DNA of 64,000 nt, taken from Leisingera sp. S132 (GTDB taxonomy: Bacteria; Pseudomonadota; Alphaproteobacteria; Rhodobacterales; Rhodobacteraceae). Location of the stretch: the NCBI RefSeq assembly GCF_025144465.1, contig NZ_CP083553.1:3465001-3529000 (forward strand). Direction: 5' to 3'. The notes below the pieces were generated by a model. It saw only the letters and a program-made list of their open reading frames with translations, was not told where the DNA came from and ran no database searches. A program made the position numbers and the translations under genes. Shown piece after piece: positions 46,775 to 56,129 of this stretch. How positions within the stretch are numbered: the stretch's first letter is position 1; every line of letters starts with the position of its first letter.

Positions 46775-47329
46775 ATCGGGACGAACTCCAAACAGGGGCT
46801 GGATGCCTGGCCGGACGATGCAGCGGGGCCTTCAGACACACTGTAAAGGTGTGCACATAACACCCGTTCGGCGACGTTCGCAATTCGTTGCACCGGTCCC
46901 AGGCATTCATCAGTTGCAAAACCCGGGCGCTGTCTCCATCTGTGAGCGCTCGGAATGCGTTGCTGCCCCAAGTGCGCGCCTTAGCTACCGTTGTCGAAAT
47001 AGTACCTGTTACTGCTCTTGCGGCGGTACCGTCCGGACCCTGGCCTAACGTAAAAAAGCAGTATTCCAGTTATAAGACCATTTTCAAAGGGTCGGTGCGC
47101 GATCCTTCTCCGACATGTTCCGCACTTGCTGAAATCTGCGAGTTCCCCGCGGCAGGAGATTTCTGGAACTACTTCATGGGGCCAGAGCTGTCTCAAGTTG
47201 ACGCGGCGTGCTTCAATTTTACGCCTTAAGGCTTGTTGGGCGGCTTACCAATGCCTTTATGGTTGCAAGGCCTCAATGCATCCTTCATCCTCCGGCTATA
47301 TCACTAACCTTATAATATCAGGTGGAAAA
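46775..47329. other. Spacer before the RTX gene
   Basis: 555 bp with no supported gene. AGGTGG at 47320-47325 is the ribosome site of the RTX gene. The composition is less GC-rich toward the right, as in the RTX gene. Confidence 0.5.
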
Positions 47330-50300
47330 ATGGATTTACCCTCTGGTCCGTTAGGACCCTTGCAACGCAGCGTGGACGCAGCGGTTGGTACGATCGTAAA
47401 CGTGGCTGATGGAGCCCTTGATGGGGGTACTCCCACAAACCGCTTTGATGAGATCATTGAGAACCAATCGGATCTTGCAGAAAGTGTTGACGGAAGACTC
47501 GATGGGCTGGAAAGGCTCGATGATCTCGGCATCGAACATGAATCCCTCACGGACTCGGTTCTTAGAGACATACATAACGATGTCTTGGACGATTTGGACA
47601 GCTCCGATCAAACTACCCGAGAAAATGCAGAAGCCATTCGCGACTACCTAGACGATCATAATTTATGGGACGATGATTACCGGCCCTCGCCTAATGATGA
47701 AACGGATGAAGCGGACCCAGGCGACAGCGCCCCTGTCGACGAGAAGAGCGACGACGGTGGTGAGCGTCCTACAGATAACGGGGACCCGGATGACAGCCGA
47801 GGAGACCCCCTAATAATTGACCTTGACGGGGATGGTGTGGAGCTAAGCTCGCTCGGGTCTTCGGATGTGTATTTCGATTTGGATGGCAATGGATTTGCAG
47901 AAAACACTGGCTGGGTTTCGCCTAACGATGGATTGCTAGTTCGTGATATAAATGATGATGGTGCCATCGTCGATGTTTCGGAGCTTTTTGGAGACACCGA
48001 TGGCCATGAAGACGGCTTCAGCAGTCTTGCTTCACTTGATGAAAATGAAGACGGAAAAATAGACGCATCGGACGGAGTGTTTGGAGAGCTCAAGGTTTGG
48101 CGCGACCTTGATCAAGACGGGGAGTCTGATGATGGAGAATTGTTCACTCTTGAAGAACTGAAAATTGAATCAATTAGCTTAGATACCAACGATTCGCAGC
48201 AAACCGTAGAAGGGCATCTTGTCACTAAATCTTCCGCTGTTACTTTTTCTGACGGATCTGAACGTTCTCTGGTAGATGTATTTTTTGAGACTGACCCATA
48301 CAGAAGCGTTGCCAGCATTGATCCGAATTTCGAGTATCATGTAGAGGCTCTGCATATCCCTCAGCTTTTCGGTACAGGCAATGTCGCGCATACCGCAGTG
48401 GCGCTCACTGAGGACTCCGGGCTGCGTGAACAGGCGAGAAATCTCCTTGAGCTCTTGGAGCAGGGCCGCATTTCTGAGTACCATGAGGCATTCGATGATT
48501 TCTTCCTGAGTTGGACCGGGGCAGACACTGCTGATGCAGATGGGCGCGGAGAATATGTCAACGGCCAGCAGCTAGCGGCTCTTGAGGCACTGTTTGGCCA
48601 AGAATACACTCTAACAATTGACCGGGTCTTCCGATCAAACAATCCTGATGAGGCATCCGGACCAGAGTTAACACAAATCTACGAGGACCAAAGAGACTGG
48701 TTCTCGATACGTTTTATTTCTCAGTCTGCAGCGGCGTCGACAGTTTTGGATGTTATTGATGGCGGATACACCATCCCGGAATACGACGAAATCGTAGAAA
48801 GTTTTACTTCACACCCGATGAGCGGTTTTTCTTCTCTCGTAGACGGCTACAATTCGTCCAATCAAAGCCTGAACACTGATTTGCCATCAGTTTTGCGGGC
48901 ACTGTCAGACCTTGTAGCCTCGAATTTAATCACGGTGCCTGAAGCAGTGTCCATTGGGCAACTGCTTCGCTTTGATTTCGGTCCATCTCAGGCTGAATTT
49001 ACAGAAGCCGTTTTATCCGCGGGTCCTGAGTCTGGTGTCGATTTCAGCGATGAATTTTATGTTCGCCTCGCCTACGGAACCCACGAGTTTGTGGCTGGGG
49101 ATGATGAAGAAAACATCTTATCCGTGTCGGATGGCCCAGCTTATCTCCGCGGACATGAAGGTAACGATTCGCTATCTGGTTCCGATAACTTCGTTATTTT
49201 TGACGGGGGGGGCGGTGATGACATGCTGAATGGCGGAAACGGCGAGAACATTTACATCTATCGTTTCGGCGACGGCGATGACGTCATCACGGACCGCAGC
49301 AGCCAGAACTTGGACGACCGCCTGGTTTTCACCGATGTGCATGTGGATGATGTCACCTTCTCGCAGAACGCGGGAAAGGATCTGGTGATCACCCTAAGCA
49401 ATGGAGAGACCGTCACTGTCACCGATCATTTTGAGAATGATCAGGAAGACATGGAGCTGATTGAATTTGCTGATGGCACCGTGCTGGATCTCGCTGCCAT
49501 AACTGCAAAAACAATAAGCGATCAGAACGGTAGCGGGGATGATCTGGTTCTTGGCAGTAATGGGAATGATCGTTTCTTCGGCGGAGAAGGGAATGACACC
49601 CTAAATGGCGGAAACGGCGCAGATACGTATCTCTACAGCCTTGGCGACGGCGATGACGTCATCACGGACCGCAGCAGCCAGAACTTGGACGACCGCCTGG
49701 TTTTCACCGATGTGCATGTGGATGATGTCACCTTCTCGCAGAACGCGGGAAAGGATCTGGTGATCACCCTAAGCAATGGAGAGACCGTCACTGTCACCGA
49801 TCATTTTGAGAATGATCAGGAAGACATGGAGCTGATTGAATTTGCTGATGGCACCGTGCTGGATCTCGCTGCCATAACTGCAAAAACAATAAGCGATCAG
49901 AACGGTAGCGGGGATGATCTGGTTCTTGGCAGTAATGGGAATGATCGTTTCTTCGGCGGAGAAGGGAATGACACCCTAAATGGCGGAAACGGCGCAGATA
50001 CGTATCTCTACAGCCTTGGCGACGGCGATGACGTCATCACGGACCGCAGCAGCCAGAACTTGGACGACCGCCTGGTTTTCACCGATGTGCATGTGGATGA
50101 TGTCACCTTCTCGCAGAACGCGGGAAAGGATCTGGTGATCACCCTAAGCAATGGCGAGACCGTCACCGTCACCGATCATTTTGAAAATGATCAGGAAGAC
50201 ATGGAACTGATTGAGTTCGCTGACGGCACCGTGCTGGATCTCGCCGCCATAACAGAGAAGGCGATCAGCGATCAGAACGGCGCCGGGGATGATCTGGTTC

Positions 50301-51580
50301 TTGGCAGCTATGGGAATGACCGTTTCTTTGGCGGAGAAGGGAATGACACTCTAAACGGCGGAAGCGGCGCAGACACGTATCTCTACAGCCTCGGCGATGG
50401 CAATGACGTTATTGCCGACCGCAGCAGCCAGGAATTGGACGACCGTCTGGTCTTCACCGATGTAAATGTGGAGGACGTCACCTTCTCGCAGAATGCGGGC
50501 AAGGACCTGGTCATCACCCTGAGCAATGGCGAGACCGTCACCGTCACCGATCATTTTGAAAATGATCAGGAAGACATGGAACTGATTGAGTTCGCTGACG
50601 GCACCGTGCTGGATCTCACGGACATTTCTGCCAAGTCCATCAGCGATCAGGTTGGAGATAATAGTGGAGACGATACGATTGTCGGCACCTCGGGCGACGA
50701 TAATCTCGATGGCGGCGCTGGGAATGACCGGATTGATGGCGGAAGTGGAGCCGACACCCACAATGGCGGGGCCGGTGACGATTATCTCATTGGTAACACA
50801 GGCGCAGATCTGTTTGATGGCGGAGAGGGAGCAGACACTCTCGACTTCACTTATTCCAGCAATGGCTACACTATCGATCTTAGCCAATCGACAGCCGTGT
50901 TTACGGACGGCTTCGTCGAGCAAGTGCTCAATATAGAGAATGTGATTGCCGGCCGCGGTCATAACACCCTCATCGGTTCAGACGCGGACAATTTCCTTGA
51001 TGGCGGAAGAGGAAACGACACCCTCTCCGGCGGAAATGGGAACGACCAGCTTGAAGGCGGGGACGGTGACGACAATCACCAAGGCGGTGCAGGCAACGAC
51101 ACATTGTTCGGCAGCATTGGAGATGACTTCTTCGACGGCGGAGAAGGTATCGACACACTTGATTTCTCATACTCCAGCAATCATTTCACCGTCGATTTGT
51201 CTCAATCCAAGGCAACCTTCTCAGATGGGTTTGTCGAACAGGTTACCAACATTGAGAACCTTGTTGGCGGTTCAGGCAATAACACCTTGATTGGGTCGAA
51301 TGCCGACAACCAAATCGATGGTGGCACAGGCAATGACACGCTTACCGGAGGACTGGGGGTCGACACATTTGTGTTCGGAAACCAATTCGGTAGTGATCAA
51401 GTCACTGATTTCGAAGATGGGGCCGACAGGCTGAAGCTCGATATTGAGGGCGTTTCGTTTGGCGATGTTGTCATCTCGGACGCTTCGGGTGATGCGCAAA
51501 TAACTGTTGCTAATCATGGGACCGTAATTCTGCATGGAGTTAATGCCGCGCTACTGTCCGAAGACGACTTCCTGTTCTGA
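47330..51580 (+). CDS. Large RTX (hemolysin-type calcium-binding) secreted protein
   Basis: A 1416-residue protein without a signal peptide, expected to leave by a type I secretion system (none in the window). Residues about 165-290 hold EF-hand/Ca-like acid repeats (DLDGDGVE, DINDDGAIVDV, DENEDGKID). A long unknown region follows (about 290-580). Residues about 610-1105 are four 125-residue units of RTX nonapeptides plus a hemolysin-related domain (VTFSQNAGKDLVITLSNGET, then IEFADGTVLDL). More GGxGxDxxx repeats follow, then a serralysin-type C-terminus ending DFLF. Start at 47330 has AGGTGG upstream. It is AT-richer than its neighbours, suggesting transfer. Confidence 0.9.
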   Translation: MDLPSGPLGPLQRSVDAAVGTIVNVADGALDGGTPTNRFDEIIENQSDLAESVDGRLDGLERLDDLGIEHESLTDSVLRDIHNDVLDDLDSSDQTTRENAEAIRDYLDDHNLWDDDYRPSPNDETDEADPGDSAPVDEKSDDGGERPTDNGDPDDSRGDPLIIDLDGDGVELSSLGSSDVYFDLDGNGFAENTGWVSPNDGLLVRDINDDGAIVDVSELFGDTDGHEDGFSSLASLDENEDGKIDASDGVFGELKVWRDLDQDGESDDGELFTLEELKIESISLDTNDSQQTVEGHLVTKSSAVTFSDGSERSLVDVFFETDPYRSVASIDPNFEYHVEALHIPQLFGTGNVAHTAVALTEDSGLREQARNLLELLEQGRISEYHEAFDDFFLSWTGADTADADGRGEYVNGQQLAALEALFGQEYTLTIDRVFRSNNPDEASGPELTQIYEDQRDWFSIRFISQSAAASTVLDVIDGGYTIPEYDEIVESFTSHPMSGFSSLVDGYNSSNQSLNTDLPSVLRALSDLVASNLITVPEAVSIGQLLRFDFGPSQAEFTEAVLSAGPESGVDFSDEFYVRLAYGTHEFVAGDDEENILSVSDGPAYLRGHEGNDSLSGSDNFVIFDGGGGDDMLNGGNGENIYIYRFGDGDDVITDRSSQNLDDRLVFTDVHVDDVTFSQNAGKDLVITLSNGETVTVTDHFENDQEDMELIEFADGTVLDLAAITAKTISDQNGSGDDLVLGSNGNDRFFGGEGNDTLNGGNGADTYLYSLGDGDDVITDRSSQNLDDRLVFTDVHVDDVTFSQNAGKDLVITLSNGETVTVTDHFENDQEDMELIEFADGTVLDLAAITAKTISDQNGSGDDLVLGSNGNDRFFGGEGNDTLNGGNGADTYLYSLGDGDDVITDRSSQNLDDRLVFTDVHVDDVTFSQNAGKDLVITLSNGETVTVTDHFENDQEDMELIEFADGTVLDLAAITEKAISDQNGAGDDLVLGSYGNDRFFGGEGNDTLNGGSGADTYLYSLGDGNDVIADRSSQELDDRLVFTDVNVEDVTFSQNAGKDLVITLSNGETVTVTDHFENDQEDMELIEFADGTVLDLTDISAKSISDQVGDNSGDDTIVGTSGDDNLDGGAGNDRIDGGSGADTHNGGAGDDYLIGNTGADLFDGGEGADTLDFTYSSNGYTIDLSQSTAVFTDGFVEQVLNIENVIAGRGHNTLIGSDADNFLDGGRGNDTLSGGNGNDQLEGGDGDDNHQGGAGNDTLFGSIGDDFFDGGEGIDTLDFSYSSNHFTVDLSQSKATFSDGFVEQVTNIENLVGGSGNNTLIGSNADNQIDGGTGNDTLTGGLGVDTFVFGNQFGSDQVTDFEDGADRLKLDIEGVSFGDVVISDASGDAQITVANHGTVILHGVNAALLSEDDFLF
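49268..50640 (+). repeat. Four tandem 375-bp units in the RTX gene
   Basis: Units begin at 49268, 49643, 50018 and 50393, exactly 375 bp apart (125 codons). Units 1 and 2 and the first half of unit 3 look near-identical in DNA; the second half of unit 3 shares changes with unit 4. Such even repeats suggest recent duplication or gene conversion. Confidence 0.9.
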
Positions 51581-51629
51581 GGTCAACCGAGTTTCCTTTC
51601 GTTCTAGCTTCCTAGCATGAGAAACCATT

Positions 51630-51660
51630 TGAATGACCGCTGCCTCCCAGCGGTCATTCA
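51630..51660 (+). terminator. Strong hairpin after the RTX gene
   Basis: TGAATGACCGCTG/CAGCGGTCATTCA is a perfect 13-bp stem with a 5-nt loop, 50 bp past the RTX stop. No T tract follows, so it could be a terminator or a REP-like palindrome. Confidence 0.55.
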
Positions 51661-51832
51661 TCGAAGTGGAGCAGTGGAACATGTGGCGTGGCCCCGACCC
51701 TTTTTGTTCTATAGCACTTGCCAACTTCCTGGGGGCGTGAGGTTGGGCTGAAAAAGTTGTTCGGAAAAGCGTGTGAAGTGACTCCAGAAAACCAATCTAC
51801 TGGCAAAGCGCCGGAATTTTTGAGATCTGTAT

Positions 51833-51927
51833 AAGGCAAAGGTTGTGCTTGAGGTGCTGGGCGAGGACCAGACCGTTCAGTATACTACCGTCAAGCATCA
51901 GCTTCACCCGAACCGGGTATTTATGTA
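51833..51927 (+). pseudogene. Decayed IS3-family OrfA remnant
   Basis: The frame reads KAKVVLEVLGEDQTVQ...HQLHPNRV then stops. This matches the HTH_Tnp_1 N-terminal region of IS3-type OrfA (typically FKAKVALEAIKGEKTV...YGVHPTMI). The rest of the element is not visible. It is a different IS from the intact one at 45.5 kb. Confidence 0.7.
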
Positions 51928-52230
51928 GAAGGTCAGGACATTGGTGGGATAGTGGACGCAGTTCTCCGGTGGCAAGTTGGTTGCAGAAATGGCTGCATTT
52001 CCTTGTGCAATGCGGCGGAATGAACTTGGCGGTGCAGCGCACCCGCGCGCTGCATGCAAGGCGGCGAAATTTCATCTCTTCTGGTATGGGCAGGAAGCCC
52101 GTTTCCACCGCGCGTGGCATGGATGTCTCTTTGATTCGAAGGAAAACCTTTGAGTCGCAAAAGGAAAGACTGGTGCGACCACGAGTTTTACACCGACCTG
52201 AAATCAGTGACTTAGCGGAGCCTGGAAGGA

Positions 52231-52251
52231 AAAACTATGTGTCGCCCGACA
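52231..52251. repeat. 21-bp inverted repeat, right copy
   Basis: Exact reverse complement of 45142-45162. With the left copy it encloses the IS3 element and the RTX gene (about 7.1 kb). Confidence 0.9.
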
Positions 52252-52401
52252 TGAATGTCAGTTGCCGTGCAAAAACGACTTTTGCGACAGATAACTGACC
52301 CAGTCGGCGAAGTTTCCTGAAATCATAGCGACGTTGCTCAGTTGAGTTGGTGAACGTAAGATCCGGCCAATCCAGCCTTTGTCTGATCTCGGAAGCCTCG
52401 C

Positions 52402-52910
52402 TTGGTCAAAAGCTTACCTGCCATTCCCGGAACGAACTTCCCGCAGTTGCCGCTGACGGTGTCACATGCCGCGTGCGAGCCGGCATCTTCCTTGCTGTCG
52501 CGGCTTGCGGCCAGGAACGGCGCCATTTCGATGCAGAGGTTTTGCGGCGACATTGCCTTTCCGATCGACTCGCTCTTTCGTGGAGAGAGGGTAGCAATCA
52601 AGCAATTGGCTCAGCTGGCAGGGTGTGACGTGACCGCACTGGAGCGGGTTTCTATCCGCCACCTCGGTAAGGGCCATTTTCGACTTCGGGATGAATTTGC
52701 CTCTCTTCAGAGCTTTCAGCGCTCGCACATCCGCGTCTGCCCGGAGTGCATACGGACCGAAATGCCGTCAGCAGCAGAGTCCTGGCGTGTGCCGCGTCGC
52801 CTCCAGTGGAAATTCTCGTCTATCAGGAGCTGCCCTAAACACAGCAGCATGCTCGCATGCCTTCCAGCCGAGAAATTCAACAAGGACGCCAGAGACTTTG
52901 CGGCGCAGCT
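52402..52910 (+). pseudogene. tniQ: TniQ-family protein, 5' fragment cut by an IS5-family element
   Basis: The frame reads LPLTVSHAACEPASSLLSRLA at the start, RVCPECIRTEM (zinc-finger-like CxxC) and CPKHSSMLAC, all TniQ features. It starts at TTG 52402. Homology ends at the IS5 left end (52911), where the frame runs on into the IS. TniQ helps target Tn7/Tn5053-type or CRISPR-linked transposition; no TniA/TniB or Cas genes are in the window. Confidence 0.75.
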
Positions 52911-53960
52911 GACTCTGTTGCGCAAATCGGTTGAGGGCCAAGGTTCCCCTTTCCCCAGACGGACTTATCCCACTGCCTCTGTGACGGGTATGCCAAGCGC
53001 GGTGAATCCGTTCATGACCGCAACACGGAGCTGAAGCTCGGCAACCTGACTTCCAGGATCCCGTGCCATCAGTCTTTGTCCCAGCAGTTTCATGCAGTGC
53101 ATCTTGGTTTCGGCACGACTTCGGCGGTGGTATCCACTCCATTTCCGCCAAAGCGCTCGGCCAAGGTATTTCGACGCCCGCAGCGCTTCGTTGCGCGCAA
53201 TCGCGCCTGCGGTGTCGGGTTTCCAGGGCTTGGCGTTCTTGCGGGGCGGGACGACGGCATTGGCACCTCGGTTGGCGATGGCATCGTGGCACTTGCGCGT
53301 ATCGTAGGCGCCATCTGCCGTGACACTGCCGATCTCCTGCTCGGGCGGGATCTGATTAAGCAGTTCCGGCAGCATGGGCGCATCACCAATGTTGCTACTG
53401 GTGAACTCGACTGCCCGGATTTCCAGTGTCTTTTCGTCGATACCGAGGTGAACCTTGCGCCACACGCGGCGTTTCGAGCCACCGTGCTTGCGCGCATTCC
53501 ACTCGCCTTCGCCCTCTACCTTTATCCCAGTGCTGTCGATCAGCAGGTGTAGCGGCCCCTCAGAACCACGATACGGGATGTTCACGGCGAGAGACTTCTG
53601 GCGGCGTGAAAGCGTGCTAAAATCCGGTACCGACCAGTCCAATCCACTCAATCGCAGGAGACTTTCCACGAAGCCGGTCGTCTGCCTGAGCGCCATACGG
53701 AACAGCACCTTCATCGTCAGGCAGGTCTTGATCGCGGCGTCGCTATAGATGGGCTGTCGGCCTCTCTTGCCGGTCGGCCGGGCCTCCCACGTCATCTCGG
53801 GATCGAACCAGATCGTCAGAGAGCCACGACGCTTCAGCGCTTCGTTATAGGCCCGCCAGTTCTTGATCTTGTAGGTCGGGGGTGTTGGTCTGCTCATGCC
53901 CTCCAGCTATCACGCTGGATTCATGAGATGAATCCCTCACCCGATTTGCGCAACAGAGCC
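52911..53960 (-). mobile_element. IS5-family insertion sequence (IS903-like group)
   Basis: 1050 bp bounded by inverted repeats GACTCTGTTGCGCAAATC (52911-52928) and GATTTGCGCAACAGAGCC (53943-53960), which match at 17 of 18 positions. The flanks do not show a 9-bp target duplication, so one side has been rearranged. Confidence 0.9.
52965..53897 (-). CDS. IS5-family transposase
   Basis: A 310-residue DDE transposase: HTH-type N-terminus (KNWRAYNEALKRRG), catalytic Asp in LLIDSTGIKV, Asp in TADGAYDTRKCH and Glu in RSRAETKMHCMK. Complete and probably functional. Confidence 0.94.
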   Translation of the reverse strand: MSRPTPPTYKIKNWRAYNEALKRRGSLTIWFDPEMTWEARPTGKRGRQPIYSDAAIKTCLTMKVLFRMALRQTTGFVESLLRLSGLDWSVPDFSTLSRRQKSLAVNIPYRGSEGPLHLLIDSTGIKVEGEGEWNARKHGGSKRRVWRKVHLGIDEKTLEIRAVEFTSSNIGDAPMLPELLNQIPPEQEIGSVTADGAYDTRKCHDAIANRGANAVVPPRKNAKPWKPDTAGAIARNEALRASKYLGRALWRKWSGYHRRSRAETKMHCMKLLGQRLMARDPGSQVAELQLRVAVMNGFTALGIPVTEAVG

Positions 53961-53972
53961 CATACTGAGGGT

Positions 53973-54017
53973 GGGTCAAATCTCGGTGAAAATACCGGGT
54001 CACTTCTCAGCGGAAAT
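53973..54017. repeat. IS21-like terminal direct repeats
   Basis: GGGTCAAATCTCGGTGAAAA (start 53973) and GGGTCACTTCTCAGCGGAAA (start 53997), pitch 24 bp, look like the multiple terminal repeats of IS21-family ends. No istA/istB genes remain. Confidence 0.55.
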
Positions 54018-54238
54018 CAACACTATGTCACCAGACCAGGCATTCAATGCCACTCTGAGGCGCGGAATTTGTACCGCCCTTTCGCTGCAACTAGGACCGA
54101 GAAGCAGGGAGCGGGACTAGGCTTTCGTCACACGGATAGGGTGTTTGGCTCAGCTAGGCTTCTGATGCTAATGCGTTTTGAGAACTGTCTTCCTGATGAG
54201 GAAGGAACCCAGTTTGGATTTGGCCTCGTCAGCTTCCA

Positions 54239-54475
54239 TCAAGGCTGCCGAACAGGGTTTCCGTTGGCAATGATCCGATGGATCAGAGCGGCAGCAGCGT
54301 GGTGCCTTTCGGTATCAGTTCCCGTTCCATCCGCATTCTCATGAAATGCCGCCGCATCACGAAGAACGCCAATGACTTCATGTTCAGGCAGCACCTGAAG
54401 ATCTTTCATAGCCAGCAGCAATGCCTCGCAGATCGATAACGCGGCCATTCCTGCACATTCGGTCCGCTCAGACAT
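54239..54475 (-). CDS. Small conserved protein of unknown function
   Basis: A 78-residue helical protein (MSERTECAGMAALSICEALL at the start, then EHEVIGVLRDAAAFHE). The start at 54475 has AGGAAGG upstream. I recall similar proteins as small alphaproteobacterial hypotheticals, often near regulators. Divergent from the Crp/Fnr gene with 153 bp between them, possibly sharing control. Confidence 0.7.
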   Translation of the reverse strand: MSERTECAGMAALSICEALLLAMKDLQVLPEHEVIGVLRDAAAFHENADGTGTDTERHHAAAALIHRIIANGNPVRQP

Positions 54476-54628
54476 TTTGGGCCTTCCTTTCTTGCATTGC
54501 GTGCCATGATAAACTGACAGAGAGGTAATCTTCAGTACCATCGCAGGAAACGAAACAGGCCGAACTGATCCAAAGCAGTCCCGTGGACCGGCGGTGTTCA
54601 ATGCCGCCGCGCCAGCTCAGGAGGGGTA

Positions 54629-55363
54629 ATGAACTCCATAAAACACAGCCCGCTTGCAAGGAAGTTATCGGCATTTGCCGTTCTTTCAAAAGATGAGCTG
54701 GCCGTGCTGACGCAGCTGCATCAGCGGCGGAAAACCTTTGCGGCAGGTTGTGACCTCGTGCATCAAGGTCAGCCCGGGCAAGCTGCCTACATTCTGGCTT
54801 CAGGCTGGGCCTGCTCTTACAAAATCCAGCCGGAGGGATCGCGACAGATTGTCGACTTTCAAATACCGGGTGATTTCCTGGGATTGCGCAGCGTTTTGCT
54901 GCGCACTTCGGACCATAGCATCGAGCCCGTTGGGGAGATCGAAGCAGCTGAGGTAAATGCAAGCGACCTGCTGGGAGCATTTGCCGATACCCCAAGGCTG
55001 GCGGCAGCCATACTTTGGGCCGCGTCCCGGGATGAAGCGATGGTTGTCGAGCATCTTGTCGGGCTAGGTCGCCGCGATGCAGATGCGCGAATGGCACATT
55101 TTCTGCTGGAACTGGGTGCGAGGCTGGCGTTCGTCGGACTAGGAAGCAAGGAGGGCTATGCCTGCCCTTTGACCCAGTACCATCTTGCCGACGCTCTGGG
55201 ATTGACCGCTGTCCATGTAAATCGTGTTTTGCGTCAACTTCGGGAACGGGAACTGGTCACCTTCCGGGAGGGCTACGTGAAGTTCGGAGATATTTACCGG
55301 CTCATGGAACTGGCGGATTTCGATCCGGCGTATCTGGATCAGGTTGGACCGCTTCTGAAATGA
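54629..55363 (+). CDS. Crp/Fnr-family transcriptional regulator
   Basis: A 244-residue regulator: cyclic-nucleotide-like sensor domain (about residues 25-120, with GQPGQAAYILASGWACSYK), dimer helix and winged HTH (LTQYHLADALGLTAVHVNRVLRQLRE, about 183-208). The FNR cluster cysteines are absent, so oxygen sensing by 4Fe-4S is unlikely. AGGAGG precedes the start. Confidence 0.9.
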   Translation: MNSIKHSPLARKLSAFAVLSKDELAVLTQLHQRRKTFAAGCDLVHQGQPGQAAYILASGWACSYKIQPEGSRQIVDFQIPGDFLGLRSVLLRTSDHSIEPVGEIEAAEVNASDLLGAFADTPRLAAAILWAASRDEAMVVEHLVGLGRRDADARMAHFLLELGARLAFVGLGSKEGYACPLTQYHLADALGLTAVHVNRVLRQLRERELVTFREGYVKFGDIYRLMELADFDPAYLDQVGPLLK

Positions 55364-55421
55364 AGCGCACGTCCTTCGGAAAGAAACCGGACAGCCAGGT
55401 AATGGGTTCCAAACTGGCTGG

Positions 55422-55610
55422 CTACGCGAGGACTTGTTTTGCAGCCTCGATCTCTCTGTACATTTCGGTATGATTTTCATCGCTGTGCGCCTTCTCCGCA
55501 AGCCTGTAATGCTTCCAAGCCGCTTCTTTCTGCGGTCCGGCTGGGGCTCGTTCGCAGGCCGCCCTTATGGAATCCAATGTGACGGAGAGTCTTCTTGTCT
55601 CGGGGGTCAT
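55422..55610 (-). CDS. Small acid/base-rich protein of unknown function
   Basis: A 62-residue helical protein (RRLSVTLDSIRAACERAPAG, then HYRLAEKAHSDENHTEMYRE). AAAGGA precedes the start. Convergent with the Crp/Fnr gene. I recall similar short hypotheticals in rhizobia, but no function. Confidence 0.7.
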   Translation of the reverse strand: MTPETRRLSVTLDSIRAACERAPAGPQKEAAWKHYRLAEKAHSDENHTEMYREIEAAKQVLA

Positions 55611-56129
55611 ATCTGTGTCCTTTCAGAGGTTTTCGAGAAATAAGAAGCGCGAACTATGTGCAGAACCGATTTGGACCAGCACATACCCCGCGCTTCTTTG
55701 ACACTCGAAAACAATCAAACACCGGCAAAATGTGGCGCCGGTTTAGTACTCCTATCCGGGATTGGATCTGCACGTACTGACACAGGTTAGCTCGCAGTCC
55801 CCTAGCTTGGATTCCTTACAAAGACCCGTTGCACCGGTCTTCAAAAGAAGCGGACCATTTGAACATCCCCGCCTGCGCATTGAAACTGCAGCGGCCTGAT
55901 GCAAACCGGCAGCTGAATGGCACAGGTCTCACGGGTGACTGTATTCACGTTTAGTGCATGCAGATCAGGAAAACCCGAGATAGCTAACATCGATTAGTGC
56001 GTGCTCTCCCCGCCCGTCCTAGAGTTTTTGACATAGTCAGCGTTGCCGGGCCTACATCCTGAAGGTCCCGGAAAGTCTCGCTGCGGATGAGGCAAGAAAC
56101 TGCCACACAGGCAATCAAGGAAAACCAGG
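55611..56129. other. Long promoter region without gene
   Basis: 519 bp. No supported frame. A possible sigma-70-like promoter is at its right end (listed separately). Confidence 0.6.
56028..56057 (+). promoter_or_regulatory. Candidate sigma-70-like promoter
   Basis: TTGACA (56028-56033) and CTACAT (56052-56057), 18 bp apart, 73 bp before the next gene. Based on consensus only. Confidence 0.4.

Larger units (their letters stand above)
51581..52401. other. Mobile-element remnant region
   Basis: 820 bp with no intact gene. It holds a 13-bp stem hairpin, an IS3 orfA remnant and the right copy of the 21-bp inverted repeat, each listed separately. Confidence 0.6.

Noticed and set aside
49268-50640. 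Regular repeats considered as a CRISPR array
   Set aside because: The period is 375 bp, a multiple of three, and in frame within an RTX gene; there are no spacers and no cas genes.
50351-50962. 203-codon minus-strand frame within the RTX repeats
   Set aside because: Antisense of repeated Ca-binding codons; no start signal and no family.
54475-54629. FNR-type box in the divergent promoter
   Set aside because: No TTGAT-N4-ATCAA could be found; only a loose GATC-containing stretch.
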